From contig NZ_JACIJG010000006.1 in assembly GCF_014199265.1 (NCBI RefSeq), positions 186,001 to 250,000 of the forward strand: a stretch of 64,000 nt of DNA. Direction: 5' to 3'. Source of the DNA: Brucella daejeonensis. GTDB taxonomy: Bacteria; Pseudomonadota; Alphaproteobacteria; Rhizobiales; Rhizobiaceae. Below are positions 43,533 through 52,894 of the stretch, one piece after another (position 1 is the first letter of the stretch; each line of letters begins with the position of its first letter). Both the position numbers and the translations under genes were made by a program. A model generated the notes under the pieces. The model made no database searches. It was not told the DNA's origin and worked only from the letters and a program-made list of their open reading frames with translations.

Positions 43533-45173
43533 TCAGCGCTTGAGATATTGGTTGAGAACATTGGCGGTCACACGCTCGACCATGCGGTCGCCGCGTTTGA
43601 GGGCCGCCACCCACTCGCAGCTTCCGGCGTGGAAGACCTCGCCCTTGCCGCGCGGGAAATTGACGATCATGCCGCAGCCGCGCTTGATGCGTTCCACGGC
43701 TGCATCGCCATTGTCGCCGATCAGTATATCGGCAACGAATTTGGCATCGGCATCGGAGAGGAACTGGTCGTCGGCCGGAATATCCGCGCTCTCCTCCTTG
43801 AGCGATGACATGCCGAGCGCCAGGATCTGCAATCCATCCGGCGCACCGCTGCCCTCTTCCGGCTCCGGCAGTCCACCACGGATCACATAATCAAGCCCAT
43901 CGACCTCATAGCCGAGGGCATGGCCTTCCGCACCGAGAACATCGCCATAATAGATGCCGGTTCCGGCGAAGGCCCAGTGTTCGGGACGATAGACCGGGAA
44001 ACCGCGCACGCCGCGCGGCGCGCAGCCGCCCCAGCCAACATAGAGACCGCGCAATGCGTTGAGACCGAAAGTTTCGGCAGCAGGCCGTCCGGTTTCCGCC
44101 GCTTCCCAGCAGCCGCTTGTGCGGCGCGGATCAGCGGAGCGATAAACCGGATCTTCGGCGCGGGCGCGATATTTGTAGCAGGTCTGGCGCTTGCCATTGT
44201 CCTCAAGCCGCGTCTGCCACATGAAGTTGCCAGCGAAACGCGCGGCACGACCGCCGCCATCGACATAATTGTCGACGGCATCGCGCATTTCCCACGTCCA
44301 GTATTCGTCATGGCCGACGAAAGCCACGCAGTCGTAACCTTCGAGGATTTCCGGCGCGAAATGCAGTTCATGCTGGCTGGCGAGGTCGACCGCATAGCCT
44401 TCGCGCTCAGCCCAGCGGAAGAACAGGCTGTCATAGCTTGCCCAGCCGGAAGAGGCATATTTCTTGGAATAACCGTTGGCAAAGGCCCATTCCATGTGCG
44501 GATAGCGCGGCGGTGCGGCAGGTGGCGTCACGAATTCCAGCGGTACACGCGGCGCACCGGACGGAAGGACAACAAAGCCACGGCAGAACGGACGCTCGAT
44601 GCTCACCGTCGTCGCATACTGATCGCCATTCGGCCCGGTGATGCCCTGATAATGGTTGGAGCCGCCCCAGGTATTATAGGCTGTCCATGTGCCGGTCGCC
44701 GCGACCTGGAGGATTCGGCCGGGCTTGCGGCCTGCGGCCGGACGCAGAATGAAAAGATGATGGCAATGGATCGGCTCTCCATCATTGCCATGCGCGACAA
44801 GCGTGATGCGATAGGCGCCGGAAGGCCAGTTCTCGTCCGTCTTGAAGGCGAAGGTCGTCTCCCAGCCGCAGCCGGTCACCGAACATTGCGCCGGTGTGTC
44901 CTGCCATTTGCAGTCGATGCCGCGCTTGGAGAAGACCGGCGTTTCCACCGCCCCGTCGCGTACGATTTCGATATCGAAGCGCGTTGCCGTGGAACTGACC
45001 TGAAGACGGACGGTCGCGCCCGGCAGATAGGAATAGGCATCGGTATAGCACCAGATTTCGCCGCGCGGCCCATCCATGCCGGGATATTCGTAATAATGGC
45101 CGAGGACCGCTTCGCGACGCTGCGTCGGTGTCAGCCCGAAATCCGGAAAATCACTGAGGGTTTTCTCGTTCAT
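43533..45173 (-). CDS. N,N-dimethylformamidase beta-subunit-like protein
   Basis: The 546-residue protein resembles the C-terminal part of the dimethylformamidase large subunit (762 residues in DmfA2). An N-terminal beta-sandwich part (residues 1 to about 130, with P-G-A-T-V-R-L-Q-V-S) is followed by the F-V-G-H-D-E-Y-W-T motif near residue 290, characteristic of this family and near the tyrosine-ligated iron site, then G-C-W-E and N-F-P-R-G-K-G-E-V-F-H-A-G-S near the end. No signal peptide. DMFase hydrolyses small amides. Here it may cleave an amide of the imported compound, but its substrate is not deducible. Confidence 0.75.
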   Translation of the reverse strand: MNEKTLSDFPDFGLTPTQRREAVLGHYYEYPGMDGPRGEIWCYTDAYSYLPGATVRLQVSSTATRFDIEIVRDGAVETPVFSKRGIDCKWQDTPAQCSVTGCGWETTFAFKTDENWPSGAYRITLVAHGNDGEPIHCHHLFILRPAAGRKPGRILQVAATGTWTAYNTWGGSNHYQGITGPNGDQYATTVSIERPFCRGFVVLPSGAPRVPLEFVTPPAAPPRYPHMEWAFANGYSKKYASSGWASYDSLFFRWAEREGYAVDLASQHELHFAPEILEGYDCVAFVGHDEYWTWEMRDAVDNYVDGGGRAARFAGNFMWQTRLEDNGKRQTCYKYRARAEDPVYRSADPRRTSGCWEAAETGRPAAETFGLNALRGLYVGWGGCAPRGVRGFPVYRPEHWAFAGTGIYYGDVLGAEGHALGYEVDGLDYVIRGGLPEPEEGSGAPDGLQILALGMSSLKEESADIPADDQFLSDADAKFVADILIGDNGDAAVERIKRGCGMIVNFPRGKGEVFHAGSCEWVAALKRGDRMVERVTANVLNQYLKR

Positions 45174-45182
45174 TCCGACACC

Positions 45183-45956
45183 TCACGCAGCCAGATATTT
45201 CTTGAGGAAGGAGCGGGTGCGTTCCTGCACCGGATTGCGCAAAATCTGCTCCGGCGGTCCTTCTTCCACCACCACGCCGCCATCCATGAACAGGATGCGG
45301 TCGGCGACTTCACCGGCGAAACGCATCTCGTGCGTGACGATCAGCATCGTCATGTGTTCGGCGGCAAGCTGCTTCATGACAGCGTTCACCTCGTCCACCA
45401 GTTCGGGATCGAGCGCGGAAGTCGCCTCGTCGAACAGCATCACCTTCGGCTGCATGGCAAGCGCGCGCGCAATGGCCACGCGCTGCTTCTGCCCGCCCGA
45501 CAGACGCGAGGGGTAGACGTCGATCTTGTCGGCAAGCCCGACCTTCGACAAGAGCTCCAGCGCCAGCGTGCGTGCGGCGTCCTTGCCCATGCCCTTGAGC
45601 TTGATCGGGCCGAGCGTGATGTTCTCCAGCACCGTCAGATGCGGGAACAGGTTGAAGTGCTGGAACACCATGCCCATCTGCTGGCGCACCGCATTGATGT
45701 GCTTTTCGAAGGCCTGACCGGTAAGAGGCTGATTGACCTGCACGCCATCGAGCCAGACTTCGCCGCCGTTCAGCGTTTCCAGATGGTTGATCGAGCGCAG
45801 AAGCGTGCTCTTGCCGGAACCGCTCGGGCCGATGATCGCAACGATCTGGCCGCGCGCGACGGAAAGGTCGATACCTTTCAGCACTTCCAGCGCGCCATAG
45901 GCCTTGCGGGCGTTCTTGACTTCGACCATCGGCTTTGCGGATTTGGGGCTGCTCAT
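45183..45956 (-). CDS. Polar amino acid ABC transporter, ATPase
   Basis: The 257-residue protein is an amino acid (GlnQ/HisP-type) ATPase: Walker [10 protein letters not shown], signature R-L-S-G-G-Q-K-Q-R and Walker [14 protein letters not shown]. It overlaps the permease upstream by four bases and sits ten bases before the DMFase-like gene, so importer and enzymes are one operon. Confidence 0.94.
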   Translation of the reverse strand: MSSPKSAKPMVEVKNARKAYGALEVLKGIDLSVARGQIVAIIGPSGSGKSTLLRSINHLETLNGGEVWLDGVQVNQPLTGQAFEKHINAVRQQMGMVFQHFNLFPHLTVLENITLGPIKLKGMGKDAARTLALELLSKVGLADKIDVYPSRLSGGQKQRVAIARALAMQPKVMLFDEATSALDPELVDEVNAVMKQLAAEHMTMLIVTHEMRFAGEVADRILFMDGGVVVEEGPPEQILRNPVQERTRSFLKKYLAA

Positions 45957-46612
45957 CGCGTGACCTCCACTTTTCTTTCTATGCGTCGCAGGCTGGCTTC
46001 AAGAACCAGATTGACCACGTAATAGATGGCCGCGACGGTGATGTAGAATTCGAACGGGCTGAAGGTTTCGCTGATGGCAAGCTGGGCGCTGTGCACCAGT
46101 TCCGCGATGCCGATGATCGAAACCAGCGACGTATCCTTCAGGAGGACGATCATGTTGTTGCCGATCGGCGGGATCGTGTTGCGGATCGCCTGCGGAATGA
46201 CGACATAGCGCAAGGCCTGACCGTGACTGAAACCGACGGAGCGGGCGCCTTCCATCTGGCCCGGATCGACTGCCACAATGCCCGCGCGGATGATATCGGC
46301 GTTATAGACGGCGAAATGCAGGCTGAGACCGATAATGCCCGCGCCGAGTGCCGGAATGTCGATGCCGACCTGAACCAGCCCGAAATAGATGAGGAACAAT
46401 TGCAGCAAAAGCGGTGTGCCCATGAACAGCCACATGAAGAACCGCACCGGCAATGCGAGGATTGCAGGTGCATAAAGCACCACCAGCGCAAACAGAATGC
46501 CGAACACGAAACTGAAGAACGCCGAAGCGACGGTCAGAACCAGCGTCCACCAAAGTCCGGTCAAAAGCAGATCGGTGTAAGGAGTGACGATACTGAAATC
46601 GAGAGCCTGCAT
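45953..46612 (-). CDS. Polar amino acid ABC transporter, permease 2
   Basis: Start ATG at 46610-46612, with a GAGGGGGG ribosome-binding site upstream, gives 219 residues; a longer frame to 46675 would overlap the other permease by 53 bases. Five membrane helices and the EAA-like [13 protein letters not shown] segment near residue 150 fit the HisM/GlnP family, followed by I-P-P-I-G-N-N-M-I. Confidence 0.92.
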   Translation of the reverse strand: MQALDFSIVTPYTDLLLTGLWWTLVLTVASAFFSFVFGILFALVVLYAPAILALPVRFFMWLFMGTPLLLQLFLIYFGLVQVGIDIPALGAGIIGLSLHFAVYNADIIRAGIVAVDPGQMEGARSVGFSHGQALRYVVIPQAIRNTIPPIGNNMIVLLKDTSLVSIIGIAELVHSAQLAISETFSPFEFYITVAAIYYVVNLVLEASLRRIERKVEVTR

Positions 46613-46622
46613 CACGCCCCCC

Positions 46623-47270
46623 TCACTGCGCCGCGAAGCGCTTGTCGAGCATATCGACCCCGCGCGCCACGACATAGATGATGATCATGTAGAGAACGGC
46701 GGCAACGCCGAATATCTCGAACGGCTTGTAGGTCGAACCGATGAAACGCTGCGCGGTATAGGTCAGCTCAACCACCGAAATGGTGGAGACCAGCGCCGAG
46801 CCTTTCAAAAGCGCGATGGCATTGACACCGAGCGGACGGATCATCAGGCGGGCCGCCTGCGGCAGCACCACGAGCCGCATGGTCTGGCCGCGACCAAAAC
46901 CGATGGAGCGCGCCGCTTCCGTCTGGCCGCGATCCACGCTCTGGATCGCGCCGCGGATCGATTCCGACATATAGGCGCCGATATTCAACCCCAGCCCGAT
47001 GACACCAGCGGCAAACGGCTCCAGATTGATGCCGACCTGCGGACCGCCGAAATAGAGAATGAAAAGCTGAACGAGGCAGGGCGTGCCGCGAAAGACACTG
47101 ACATAGGCTACCGCAAGCCGTCGCAAGATGACAGAACGCGACAGGCGGGCTGCCACGAGCACTGCGGCCACTGCAAGGCCAAGAACCAGCGCGAGGGCGG
47201 AAATTCGCACAGTTACCCATGCCGCCTCCAGAAAGAACGGGAGGACGCGCTGCATCAACGCAAAATCCAT
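46623..47270 (-). CDS. Polar amino acid ABC transporter, permease 1
   Basis: The 215-residue protein has five helices and the E-A-A-R-S-I-G-F-G-R-G-Q-T-M EAA loop. Paired with permease 2 it forms the heterodimeric channel. The 170-base gap from the binding-protein gene upstream contains strong hairpins that may set differential expression. Confidence 0.92.
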   Translation of the reverse strand: MDFALMQRVLPFFLEAAWVTVRISALALVLGLAVAAVLVAARLSRSVILRRLAVAYVSVFRGTPCLVQLFILYFGGPQVGINLEPFAAGVIGLGLNIGAYMSESIRGAIQSVDRGQTEAARSIGFGRGQTMRLVVLPQAARLMIRPLGVNAIALLKGSALVSTISVVELTYTAQRFIGSTYKPFEIFGVAAVLYMIIIYVVARGVDMLDKRFAAQ

Positions 47271-47350
47271 CGGAAAACTCCGGTCAATCGGTTCCCTGAG
47301 CGACTGTCATCCGACCTTGGCGGAATGGCGCTCGAACTTCTCCTGCCGGT

Positions 47351-47427
47351 GCATGATCACCCGGTCGGCACCCGCTTCGCGTGGCCCACCGGGTCATGCT
47401 CCGGCGGCCCGGACATATGCCGGGCCG
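47351..47427 (-). promoter_or_regulatory. Hairpins downstream of the binding-protein gene
   Basis: CGGCCCGG-ACATATG-CCGGGCCG (47405-47427) is a perfect 8-bp stem 14 bases after the binding-protein stop. A second imperfect repeat GCATGATCACCCGGT / ACCGGGTCATGC spans 47351-47399. Such 3' hairpins commonly protect the abundant binding-protein message while reducing read-through to the permeases. Confidence 0.6.
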
Positions 47428-47440
47428 GGGATCGAATGCG

Positions 47441-48226
47441 TCAGCGAATGTCGCTGCCGACCCACTGCATCGAGATCTTCTCATAGGTGCCGTCGGCCAT
47501 GATGTCGTCCAGCGCCTTCTGCATCGCGGCCTTCAGTTCCGGATTGTTCTTGCGGATCGCAATGCCGATGGCGACGCTGCCGCCTTCGATATTCGGCGTA
47601 TCAAGCCTGCGGACCTTCTGGCCGGTTTCCTTGATCGCGACCATCACCGGAATATTGTCCACCACGATAGCATCGACGCGACCGGAATTCAGTTCCAGCA
47701 TCAGTTCCGGCAGACCCTTATAGGTGCGGATGGTCCAGCCGCCCTGTTCGCGCGCCCACTTCTCATGGGTTTCGCCGAGCGTCACGCCCAGCGTCTTGTC
47801 CTTGAGGTCGTCCAGCTTCTGGACGGCGGAGTCTTCCTTCACGAAAACCGCACGCCCCGCATGATAATAGGGACCGACGAAGTCCACGGCCTTTTCACGC
47901 TCCGGCGTGATGGTCATGGAACCGACCACCGTGTCGAACTTGCCCGCGCGCAGACCCGCAATGATACCGTCCCAGGCGGTGGTGATGAGTTGCGGCTTCA
48001 ATTGCATCCGTTCGGCGATGGTCGTGCCGATGGCTGCGTCGAAGCCCACGACCTCGTTCTTCTCATTGACGAAGTTGAACGGCGGGTACTGGCCGCTCAT
48101 GGCGATCTTCAGTTCGCCCGCCGCCTTGATCTTCTCAAGATCGTCGGCCTTTGCCGATGCGCTCGCAAAAACTGCGGTGGCGGCGATTGCGGCTGCGGCG
48201 ATGAAACCCGTGAATTTGTTAAACAT
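47441..48226 (-). CDS. Polar amino acid ABC transporter substrate-binding protein
   Basis: A 261-residue family 3 solute-binding protein with a Sec signal peptide ending near A-S-A-K-A-D (about residue 27). Core strands L-K-I-A-M-S-G-Q-Y-P-P-F-N-F and F-V-G-P-Y-Y are present, and residues such as Asp-Ala near 195 fit amino acid binding. It captures the ligand in the periplasm; it is the first gene of the operon and so the best guide to the substrate, expected to be a charged amino acid or beta-amino acid. Confidence 0.93.
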   Translation of the reverse strand: MFNKFTGFIAAAAIAATAVFASASAKADDLEKIKAAGELKIAMSGQYPPFNFVNEKNEVVGFDAAIGTTIAERMQLKPQLITTAWDGIIAGLRAGKFDTVVGSMTITPEREKAVDFVGPYYHAGRAVFVKEDSAVQKLDDLKDKTLGVTLGETHEKWAREQGGWTIRTYKGLPELMLELNSGRVDAIVVDNIPVMVAIKETGQKVRRLDTPNIEGGSVAIGIAIRKNNPELKAAMQKALDDIMADGTYEKISMQWVGSDIR

Positions 48227-48282
48227 GCTGTTCCCGACTTCCTCTTGTTTGTTTGCTTGAGGCTTTTTGATGCCTTCCGATA

Positions 48283-48302
48283 TTCATGATTGCTTTTATG
48301 AA
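48283..48302. promoter_or_regulatory. Candidate LysR box in divergent promoter region
   Basis: TTCAT-N10-ATGAA is an interrupted palindrome containing the T-N11-A core of LysR-type sites, located between the binding-protein gene and the divergent LysR gene. A second TTCATGAA palindrome lies at 48343-48350. Confidence 0.5.
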
Positions 48303-48349
48303 TGCATTTCGCAAATAGATAATGGAAATGGATTGCATAGATTTCATGA

Positions 48350-49321
48350 ATGGATAATGCCATGTCGCTACATCGGCCCGAACGCCTCGTCTGGGACCTT
48401 GACTGGAACCTGTTGCGCAGTTTCGTCGTGATCGCGGAAGTGAAAAGCATCACCCGTGCCGCCGAACGGCTGAACCTCAAGCAGCCGAGCGTCAGCAACG
48501 CGCTGCGGCGTCTGGAGGACCGTATCGGCCAGCGGCTGATCGAACGCGACGCGACGCATTTCGAACTGACGGAAGTCGGCAAGCTTCTTTACGAGCAGAG
48601 CATCGAGGTGTTCGGCGCGATTTCGCAATTGCCGCAACTGGTGCGCGGCGTGGGCGACGATGTGACCGGCCATGTCACCATATCGGTGGCAAGCCATATC
48701 GTCTCGCCGATCTTCGACCGCGCGCTTTCCATGTTCCATGACCAGCACCCGCGCGCGACGCTGACCATCAACGTCTCCGCCAGCACGGAAGTGGCGCGAC
48801 TGGTGCGCGAGAAACGGGCCTCTTTCGGCCTCGGTCTGGTGGGCAATCGCGACCCGGCGCTCGACTACACCATGGTCTACCGCGAGTTCTTCGGCTTTTT
48901 CTGCGGTCCCCGGCACCGGATGTTCGGACAATCCGGGCTGACGCTCGCCGATCTCAAGGGGGAACCATCGGTATCGTTCCAGACGGACCACATTGCCGAT
49001 GCGTTGCGGCCCGTCGCGCTCCTGCGCAGCGAGGCCCGGCTTTCGCCGGAGGTGGTCGGCACCTCGTCAAGCCTCGAAGAAGTGCGCCGGATGATCGTCA
49101 ACAGTCTCGGCATCGGCCCGCTTCCGCTGCATGTGGCGCGTCGTGACATCGAGGATGGCCTGCTGTGGCGTCTGCCGCCTTACGACAGCCCGCCTGCCAT
49201 CGACGTTTTCCTGATCCAGAACCCGGAAATCAATCTCAACAAGGCGGAAAAAGCCATGCTGGCCGCGCTCGGATCGCTGATCGCCGAAACCCCGCTCGAC
49301 GAGCGCATCTACAAGGATTGA
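48350..49321 (+). CDS. LysR-family transcriptional regulator
   Basis: The 323-residue protein has an N-terminal LysR HTH (W-N-L-L-R-S-F-V-V-I-A-E; A-A-E-R-L-N-L-K-Q-P-S-V-S-N-A-L-R-R-L-E) and a type 2 periplasmic-binding-protein-like effector domain. It is transcribed divergently from the catabolic operon, the classic arrangement, so it is likely its activator with a pathway amino acid or intermediate as effector. Start may be ATG 48350 or 48362. Confidence 0.9.
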   Translation: MDNAMSLHRPERLVWDLDWNLLRSFVVIAEVKSITRAAERLNLKQPSVSNALRRLEDRIGQRLIERDATHFELTEVGKLLYEQSIEVFGAISQLPQLVRGVGDDVTGHVTISVASHIVSPIFDRALSMFHDQHPRATLTINVSASTEVARLVREKRASFGLGLVGNRDPALDYTMVYREFFGFFCGPRHRMFGQSGLTLADLKGEPSVSFQTDHIADALRPVALLRSEARLSPEVVGTSSSLEEVRRMIVNSLGIGPLPLHVARRDIEDGLLWRLPPYDSPPAIDVFLIQNPEINLNKAEKAMLAALGSLIAETPLDERIYKD

Positions 49322-49331
49322 CCGGCAATCC
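49315..49331. terminator. Weak hairpin between lysR and diguanylate cyclase gene
   Basis: GGATTG-ACCGG-CAATCC (49315-49331) overlaps the lysR stop codon; it lies between two converging genes. The stem is only six base pairs and the U-tract is poor, so termination is uncertain. Confidence 0.3.
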
Positions 49332-49341
49332 TGTTCTTCCG

Positions 49342-50487
49342 TCACGCAACGCTGTGCAGTTCCGTGCAAACCTTGTTGCGGCCCAGATGCTTGGCGCGAT
49401 AAAGCGCTGTATCGGCCCGGCGGAACACTGTCTGGAAATCGCGGTCGCCCGGCGTGTAGAACGCGATGCCCGCACTGGTCGTGGTCGTAAACCCTCCGGT
49501 CTGCGTATCGAAAGCGATCAGCGAGAGGGATTTCCGGATCGCATCGGCCAGGGACAGAACGTCCGTATGCGGCCTTTGGCGCAGAACCAGAACGAATTCC
49601 TCGCCCCCGATCCGGGCGACGAGCGCCTCGACATCGATATGATTGCGCAAGATGTCCGAAAATGCGCACAGAACGCCGTCACCAACCATATGGCCATGCG
49701 TATCGTTGATCGACTTGAACGCGTCGAGATCGAAGACGACGACGGAATCGCCAAGCCGCAGTTCGTCTTTCGAGAGAAGATCATAAAGGGCGCGCCGGTT
49801 CAAAAGGCCGGTGAGGCTATCCGTGCGGGCATCGTTGGCGTGGCGGCGGGCAATGCGGGACTGGGTGAAACTCAGCGACAGGGCGCCAATCCCGGTAATG
49901 CCGATAATGGCCGTTATGGCATTGAGGTCTTCGGCCCAGTTGACCGGAATATCCGTCAACACCCATTGCCGCTCGTGGATGATGACCGCACCGCACAGAA
50001 AGAAGGACAGAGCGGTCAGCACATAGAGCACGATCATGCCCGCGACCGGTATCGGCGCTTCGCGAAGGACATGGATATATTCCCGGGCCGTCATCACAAG
50101 CAATGCGGCCACGGCAATGTTGAAGACCGCCGTACCGATACCCGCCCAGCCGCCAAGAACCGGAAGTGCGACGGCGCAAACGACAATGATCGCAAAGGCG
50201 GTGAGCAAGCCGCCCGGAACGACGCGGCCCGAAATCTGCCGCGCGCCGACATACAGGAAAAGAAAACCTGCGGTTTCCAGCCCAAAAGCCACAATGGAAG
50301 CGGTCTCCAGCGAAAACGGCCCGGCATAATAGAGCACCGCGCCCGCTCCGAGCAGGATCATGCCAAGGCAGCCCCAGAACAGAAATCTGTCACGCGGGTT
50401 CTGATACCAGACGCTCAGTATGGTGAAGGCGACCGCCAGAGAGCAGATACCTGCTGCAAAAAACAAAGTATTCTGGTCCAGTCCCAA
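49342..50487 (-). CDS. Membrane diguanylate cyclase (GGDEF)
   Basis: The 381-residue protein starts at TTG and has about seven N-terminal membrane helices (residues 1-185), then a GGDEF domain with the active-site G-G-E-E-F near residue 310 and D-L-D-A-F-K-S-I-N-D-T-H-G-H. The inhibitory I-site (R-x-x-D five residues before GGDEF) is absent, because the position reads D-V-E-A. It synthesises cyclic di-GMP. It converges with lysR. Confidence 0.9.
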   Translation of the reverse strand: MGLDQNTLFFAAGICSLAVAFTILSVWYQNPRDRFLFWGCLGMILLGAGAVLYYAGPFSLETASIVAFGLETAGFLFLYVGARQISGRVVPGGLLTAFAIIVVCAVALPVLGGWAGIGTAVFNIAVAALLVMTAREYIHVLREAPIPVAGMIVLYVLTALSFFLCGAVIIHERQWVLTDIPVNWAEDLNAITAIIGITGIGALSLSFTQSRIARRHANDARTDSLTGLLNRRALYDLLSKDELRLGDSVVVFDLDAFKSINDTHGHMVGDGVLCAFSDILRNHIDVEALVARIGGEEFVLVLRQRPHTDVLSLADAIRKSLSLIAFDTQTGGFTTTTSAGIAFYTPGDRDFQTVFRRADTALYRAKHLGRNKVCTELHSVA

Positions 50488-50731
50488 AGAGATGTTCCCC
50501 CGCCACCTTCGTGCCGCCGACCGAAGTGTAATTCAGCTTCGCATAATAAGCGATAAGGAATATCGGCAGCCGCGCAGCGTATGGACTTTCCCGGACCAAG
50601 TAAACCTCCGCGCGGTATCGAAGCGGCGTAGGGCATGCCCCCGCGGGCTTCAGCCCGACACGCTTACGCTGCGTCATCCAACTGTCACGCAATCGGAATA
50701 AAAGCTCCCAAATCATTTGGATTGCGGGAAA

Positions 50732-51811
50732 ATGTTACGTACTTCTGATATAAATATAGACATTGCCGTTCGGGCTGAAGGCTTGCACCTCGCCTACGGT
50801 CCCGCCACCATTTTGAAAAATATAGATCTTTCACTACCCAAGGGACAGACGCTCGCCCTGCTCGGGCCGTCCGGCTGCGGAAAGACGACCTTGCTCCGTC
50901 TCGTGGCGGGCCTGCTGGCCCCGACCAAAGGGGCGATCACGATCAACGGCGTCACCGTCGCCGATGCCTCGACGGGCACTTTCGTTCCGCCCGAGAAGCG
51001 TCAGCTCGGCATGGTGTTTCAGGATTATGCGCTCTGGCCGCATATGACGGTCTTCGGCAATGTTTCCTTTCCGCTCGAAATGCGTGGGCTCGGTCGCGCC
51101 GAGCGCGAAAAACGCGTTGCCTCAGCGCTCGACCGCGTCGGCCTGTCCGGCTTCGGCAACCGGGCGATCAGCGATATGTCGGGTGGCCAGCAGCAGCGCG
51201 TCGCCATCGCCCGCGCCATCGTCGCCGAACCGGGGCTGGTCCTGTTCGATGAGCCGCTGTCCAATCTCGACCGCGAACTGCGCGAGAACATGGTCACCGA
51301 AATCGGCCAGCTCGTTTCCAATCTTGGCCTGACCGCGATCTATGTCACCCATGACCAGAGCGAAGCCTTCTCGCTGGCCGATCAGGTGGCGGTGATGCGC
51401 GGCGGCGTCATCGAGCAACTGGCCGCGCCGGAAACGCTCGTTGCCCGACCGACGACACCGGAAGTCGCGGATTTTCTACGGCTCGGCTGCGTCATACCGG
51501 TCGAACGCCGGGACGAGTCCTATCGTATCGCGCGCACGGAAATCCACCTCGCCCACGGCTCCACAGCCGAACGGGCAACCCATGTGCTCCTGCCGTCGCG
51601 CTCCGTGCGCAGCGGTCCGGTGCATGACGCGACCATTCCGGCAATTGTGCTGCGTTCGCAGTTTCGCGGCGACGGGCATCTGACCACGGTGCGCATCGGC
51701 CCGCAGCAGGACGGGCACGAACTGACCTATCTCGACCATATCCGGCTTTCGCCCGGCGCTCCTATCGGCATTTCGGTCGATGCGGACCAGTTACGCTGGT
51801 TTTCGCAATAG
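50732..51811 (+). CDS. ABC transporter ATPase (iron/phosphonate-type, Fbp/PotA class)
   Basis: Start ATG 50732 (a TTG at 50717 is five codons earlier) gives 359 residues. Walker A G-P-S-G-C-G-K-T-T, signature M-S-G-G-Q-Q-Q-R, Walker B L-V-L-F-D-E-P-L-S-N-L-D and a C-terminal TOBE-like regulatory domain after about residue 235 place it with the FbpC/PotA class. It opens a three-gene operon with binding protein and fused permease. Confidence 0.9.
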   Translation: MLRTSDINIDIAVRAEGLHLAYGPATILKNIDLSLPKGQTLALLGPSGCGKTTLLRLVAGLLAPTKGAITINGVTVADASTGTFVPPEKRQLGMVFQDYALWPHMTVFGNVSFPLEMRGLGRAEREKRVASALDRVGLSGFGNRAISDMSGGQQQRVAIARAIVAEPGLVLFDEPLSNLDRELRENMVTEIGQLVSNLGLTAIYVTHDQSEAFSLADQVAVMRGGVIEQLAAPETLVARPTTPEVADFLRLGCVIPVERRDESYRIARTEIHLAHGSTAERATHVLLPSRSVRSGPVHDATIPAIVLRSQFRGDGHLTTVRIGPQQDGHELTYLDHIRLSPGAPIGISVDADQLRWFSQ

Positions 51812-51917
51812 AAGCAAAGCCCGTGCGATGGCCGGACATTTTCAGACTGCGGGCAGCGTTCGCAATGCGGCGGCCAGGCACAAGATCACGACTTCATAAA
51901 CATCTCAGGAGGCAAAG

Positions 51918-52880
51918 ATGAACAAATCCATTTTCGGCGCGGGGCTTGCGCTTGTCGCTTCGCTATTGGCAAGCACGGCGGCCTATGCCGACATCACCGT
52001 CTATTCGGCAGGCCCCGGTAGCCTGATCGAAAAGCTCGCCGCCGGCTTTACCGCCAAGACCGGTGCGAAAGTCAACGTGTTTCAGGCGACGACCGGCAAG
52101 GTCATGGCCCGTATCGAAGCCGAAGCCGCCAATCCGGTGGTCGACGTCCTGATCTCGGCTTCATGGGATACGGCGACCGATTTCACCAGGCGCGACTGGC
52201 TCGTAGCCTATACCAGCCCGAATGCTGCGAAAGTGCCGGATTTCCTGAAAACAGAAACGGCTGTCGCGCAGGGCGTCTCGGCGCTCGCCATCGCGTGGAA
52301 CCCGGCCAGCAAGACGCCGAAACCCACCGAATGGACCGATCTCGCCAAGCCTGAATACAAGGATATGGTCAATCTGCCGGATCCGGCGCAGTCGGGCGCG
52401 ACATTCGAACTCGTTGCCGCCCTTCAGGCGCAGCAGGGTTGGGACCTGTTCAAGAACCTGCATGAAAACGGCGCGACCGTTGCCGGAGCCAATGCGCAGG
52501 CCCTCAACCCGGTTCTGCAGGGCGCCAAGGCCGCCGTATTCGGCGCAGTCGATTACATCTCGCTTTCAGGAAAAGCCAAGGGCGAATCCGTCGAAGTGAT
52601 TTTCCCGGCATCCGGCACGGTCATCGCGCCCCGCCCGGCCATGATCCTGAAATGGTCGAAAAACCAGGGCGAAGCCAGGCAGTTCATCGACTACATGCTG
52701 TCCGACGAAGGCCAGAAGATGGTCGCCGACACCTATCTGATGCCTTCGCGCTCCGACATACCGGCCAACCGCCCGCTGATCGGCGATCTGAAAATCCTGC
52801 CGATCGACGCCAAGGAAGTCTACGGCAAACGCGACGAGACGCTGAAGGAATTCAGCACCATTTTCGCCGCCAGCAACTGA
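51918..52880 (+). CDS. ABC transporter substrate-binding protein, Fe(3+)/2-AEP type
   Basis: The 320-residue exported protein has a Sec signal (cleavage near residue 24 after A-A-Y-A). It belongs to the family 1 Fe(3+)-type binding proteins (AfuA/FbpA): I-T-V-Y-S-A-G-P-G-S-L-I, A-R-I-E-A-E and D-V-L-I-S-A. Such proteins bind ferric iron or 2-aminoethylphosphonate; the ligand residues cannot be told by eye. Strong AGGAGG ribosome-binding site. Confidence 0.85.
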   Translation: MNKSIFGAGLALVASLLASTAAYADITVYSAGPGSLIEKLAAGFTAKTGAKVNVFQATTGKVMARIEAEAANPVVDVLISASWDTATDFTRRDWLVAYTSPNAAKVPDFLKTETAVAQGVSALAIAWNPASKTPKPTEWTDLAKPEYKDMVNLPDPAQSGATFELVAALQAQQGWDLFKNLHENGATVAGANAQALNPVLQGAKAAVFGAVDYISLSGKAKGESVEVIFPASGTVIAPRPAMILKWSKNQGEARQFIDYMLSDEGQKMVADTYLMPSRSDIPANRPLIGDLKILPIDAKEVYGKRDETLKEFSTIFAASN

Positions 52881-52894
52881 CAGGACACGCAGGG

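Noticed and set aside
50390-50716. 108-residue minus-strand ORF upstream of the diguanylate cyclase gene
   Set aside because: No convincing start signal or domain; it overlaps the N-terminus of the diguanylate cyclase and its upstream region.
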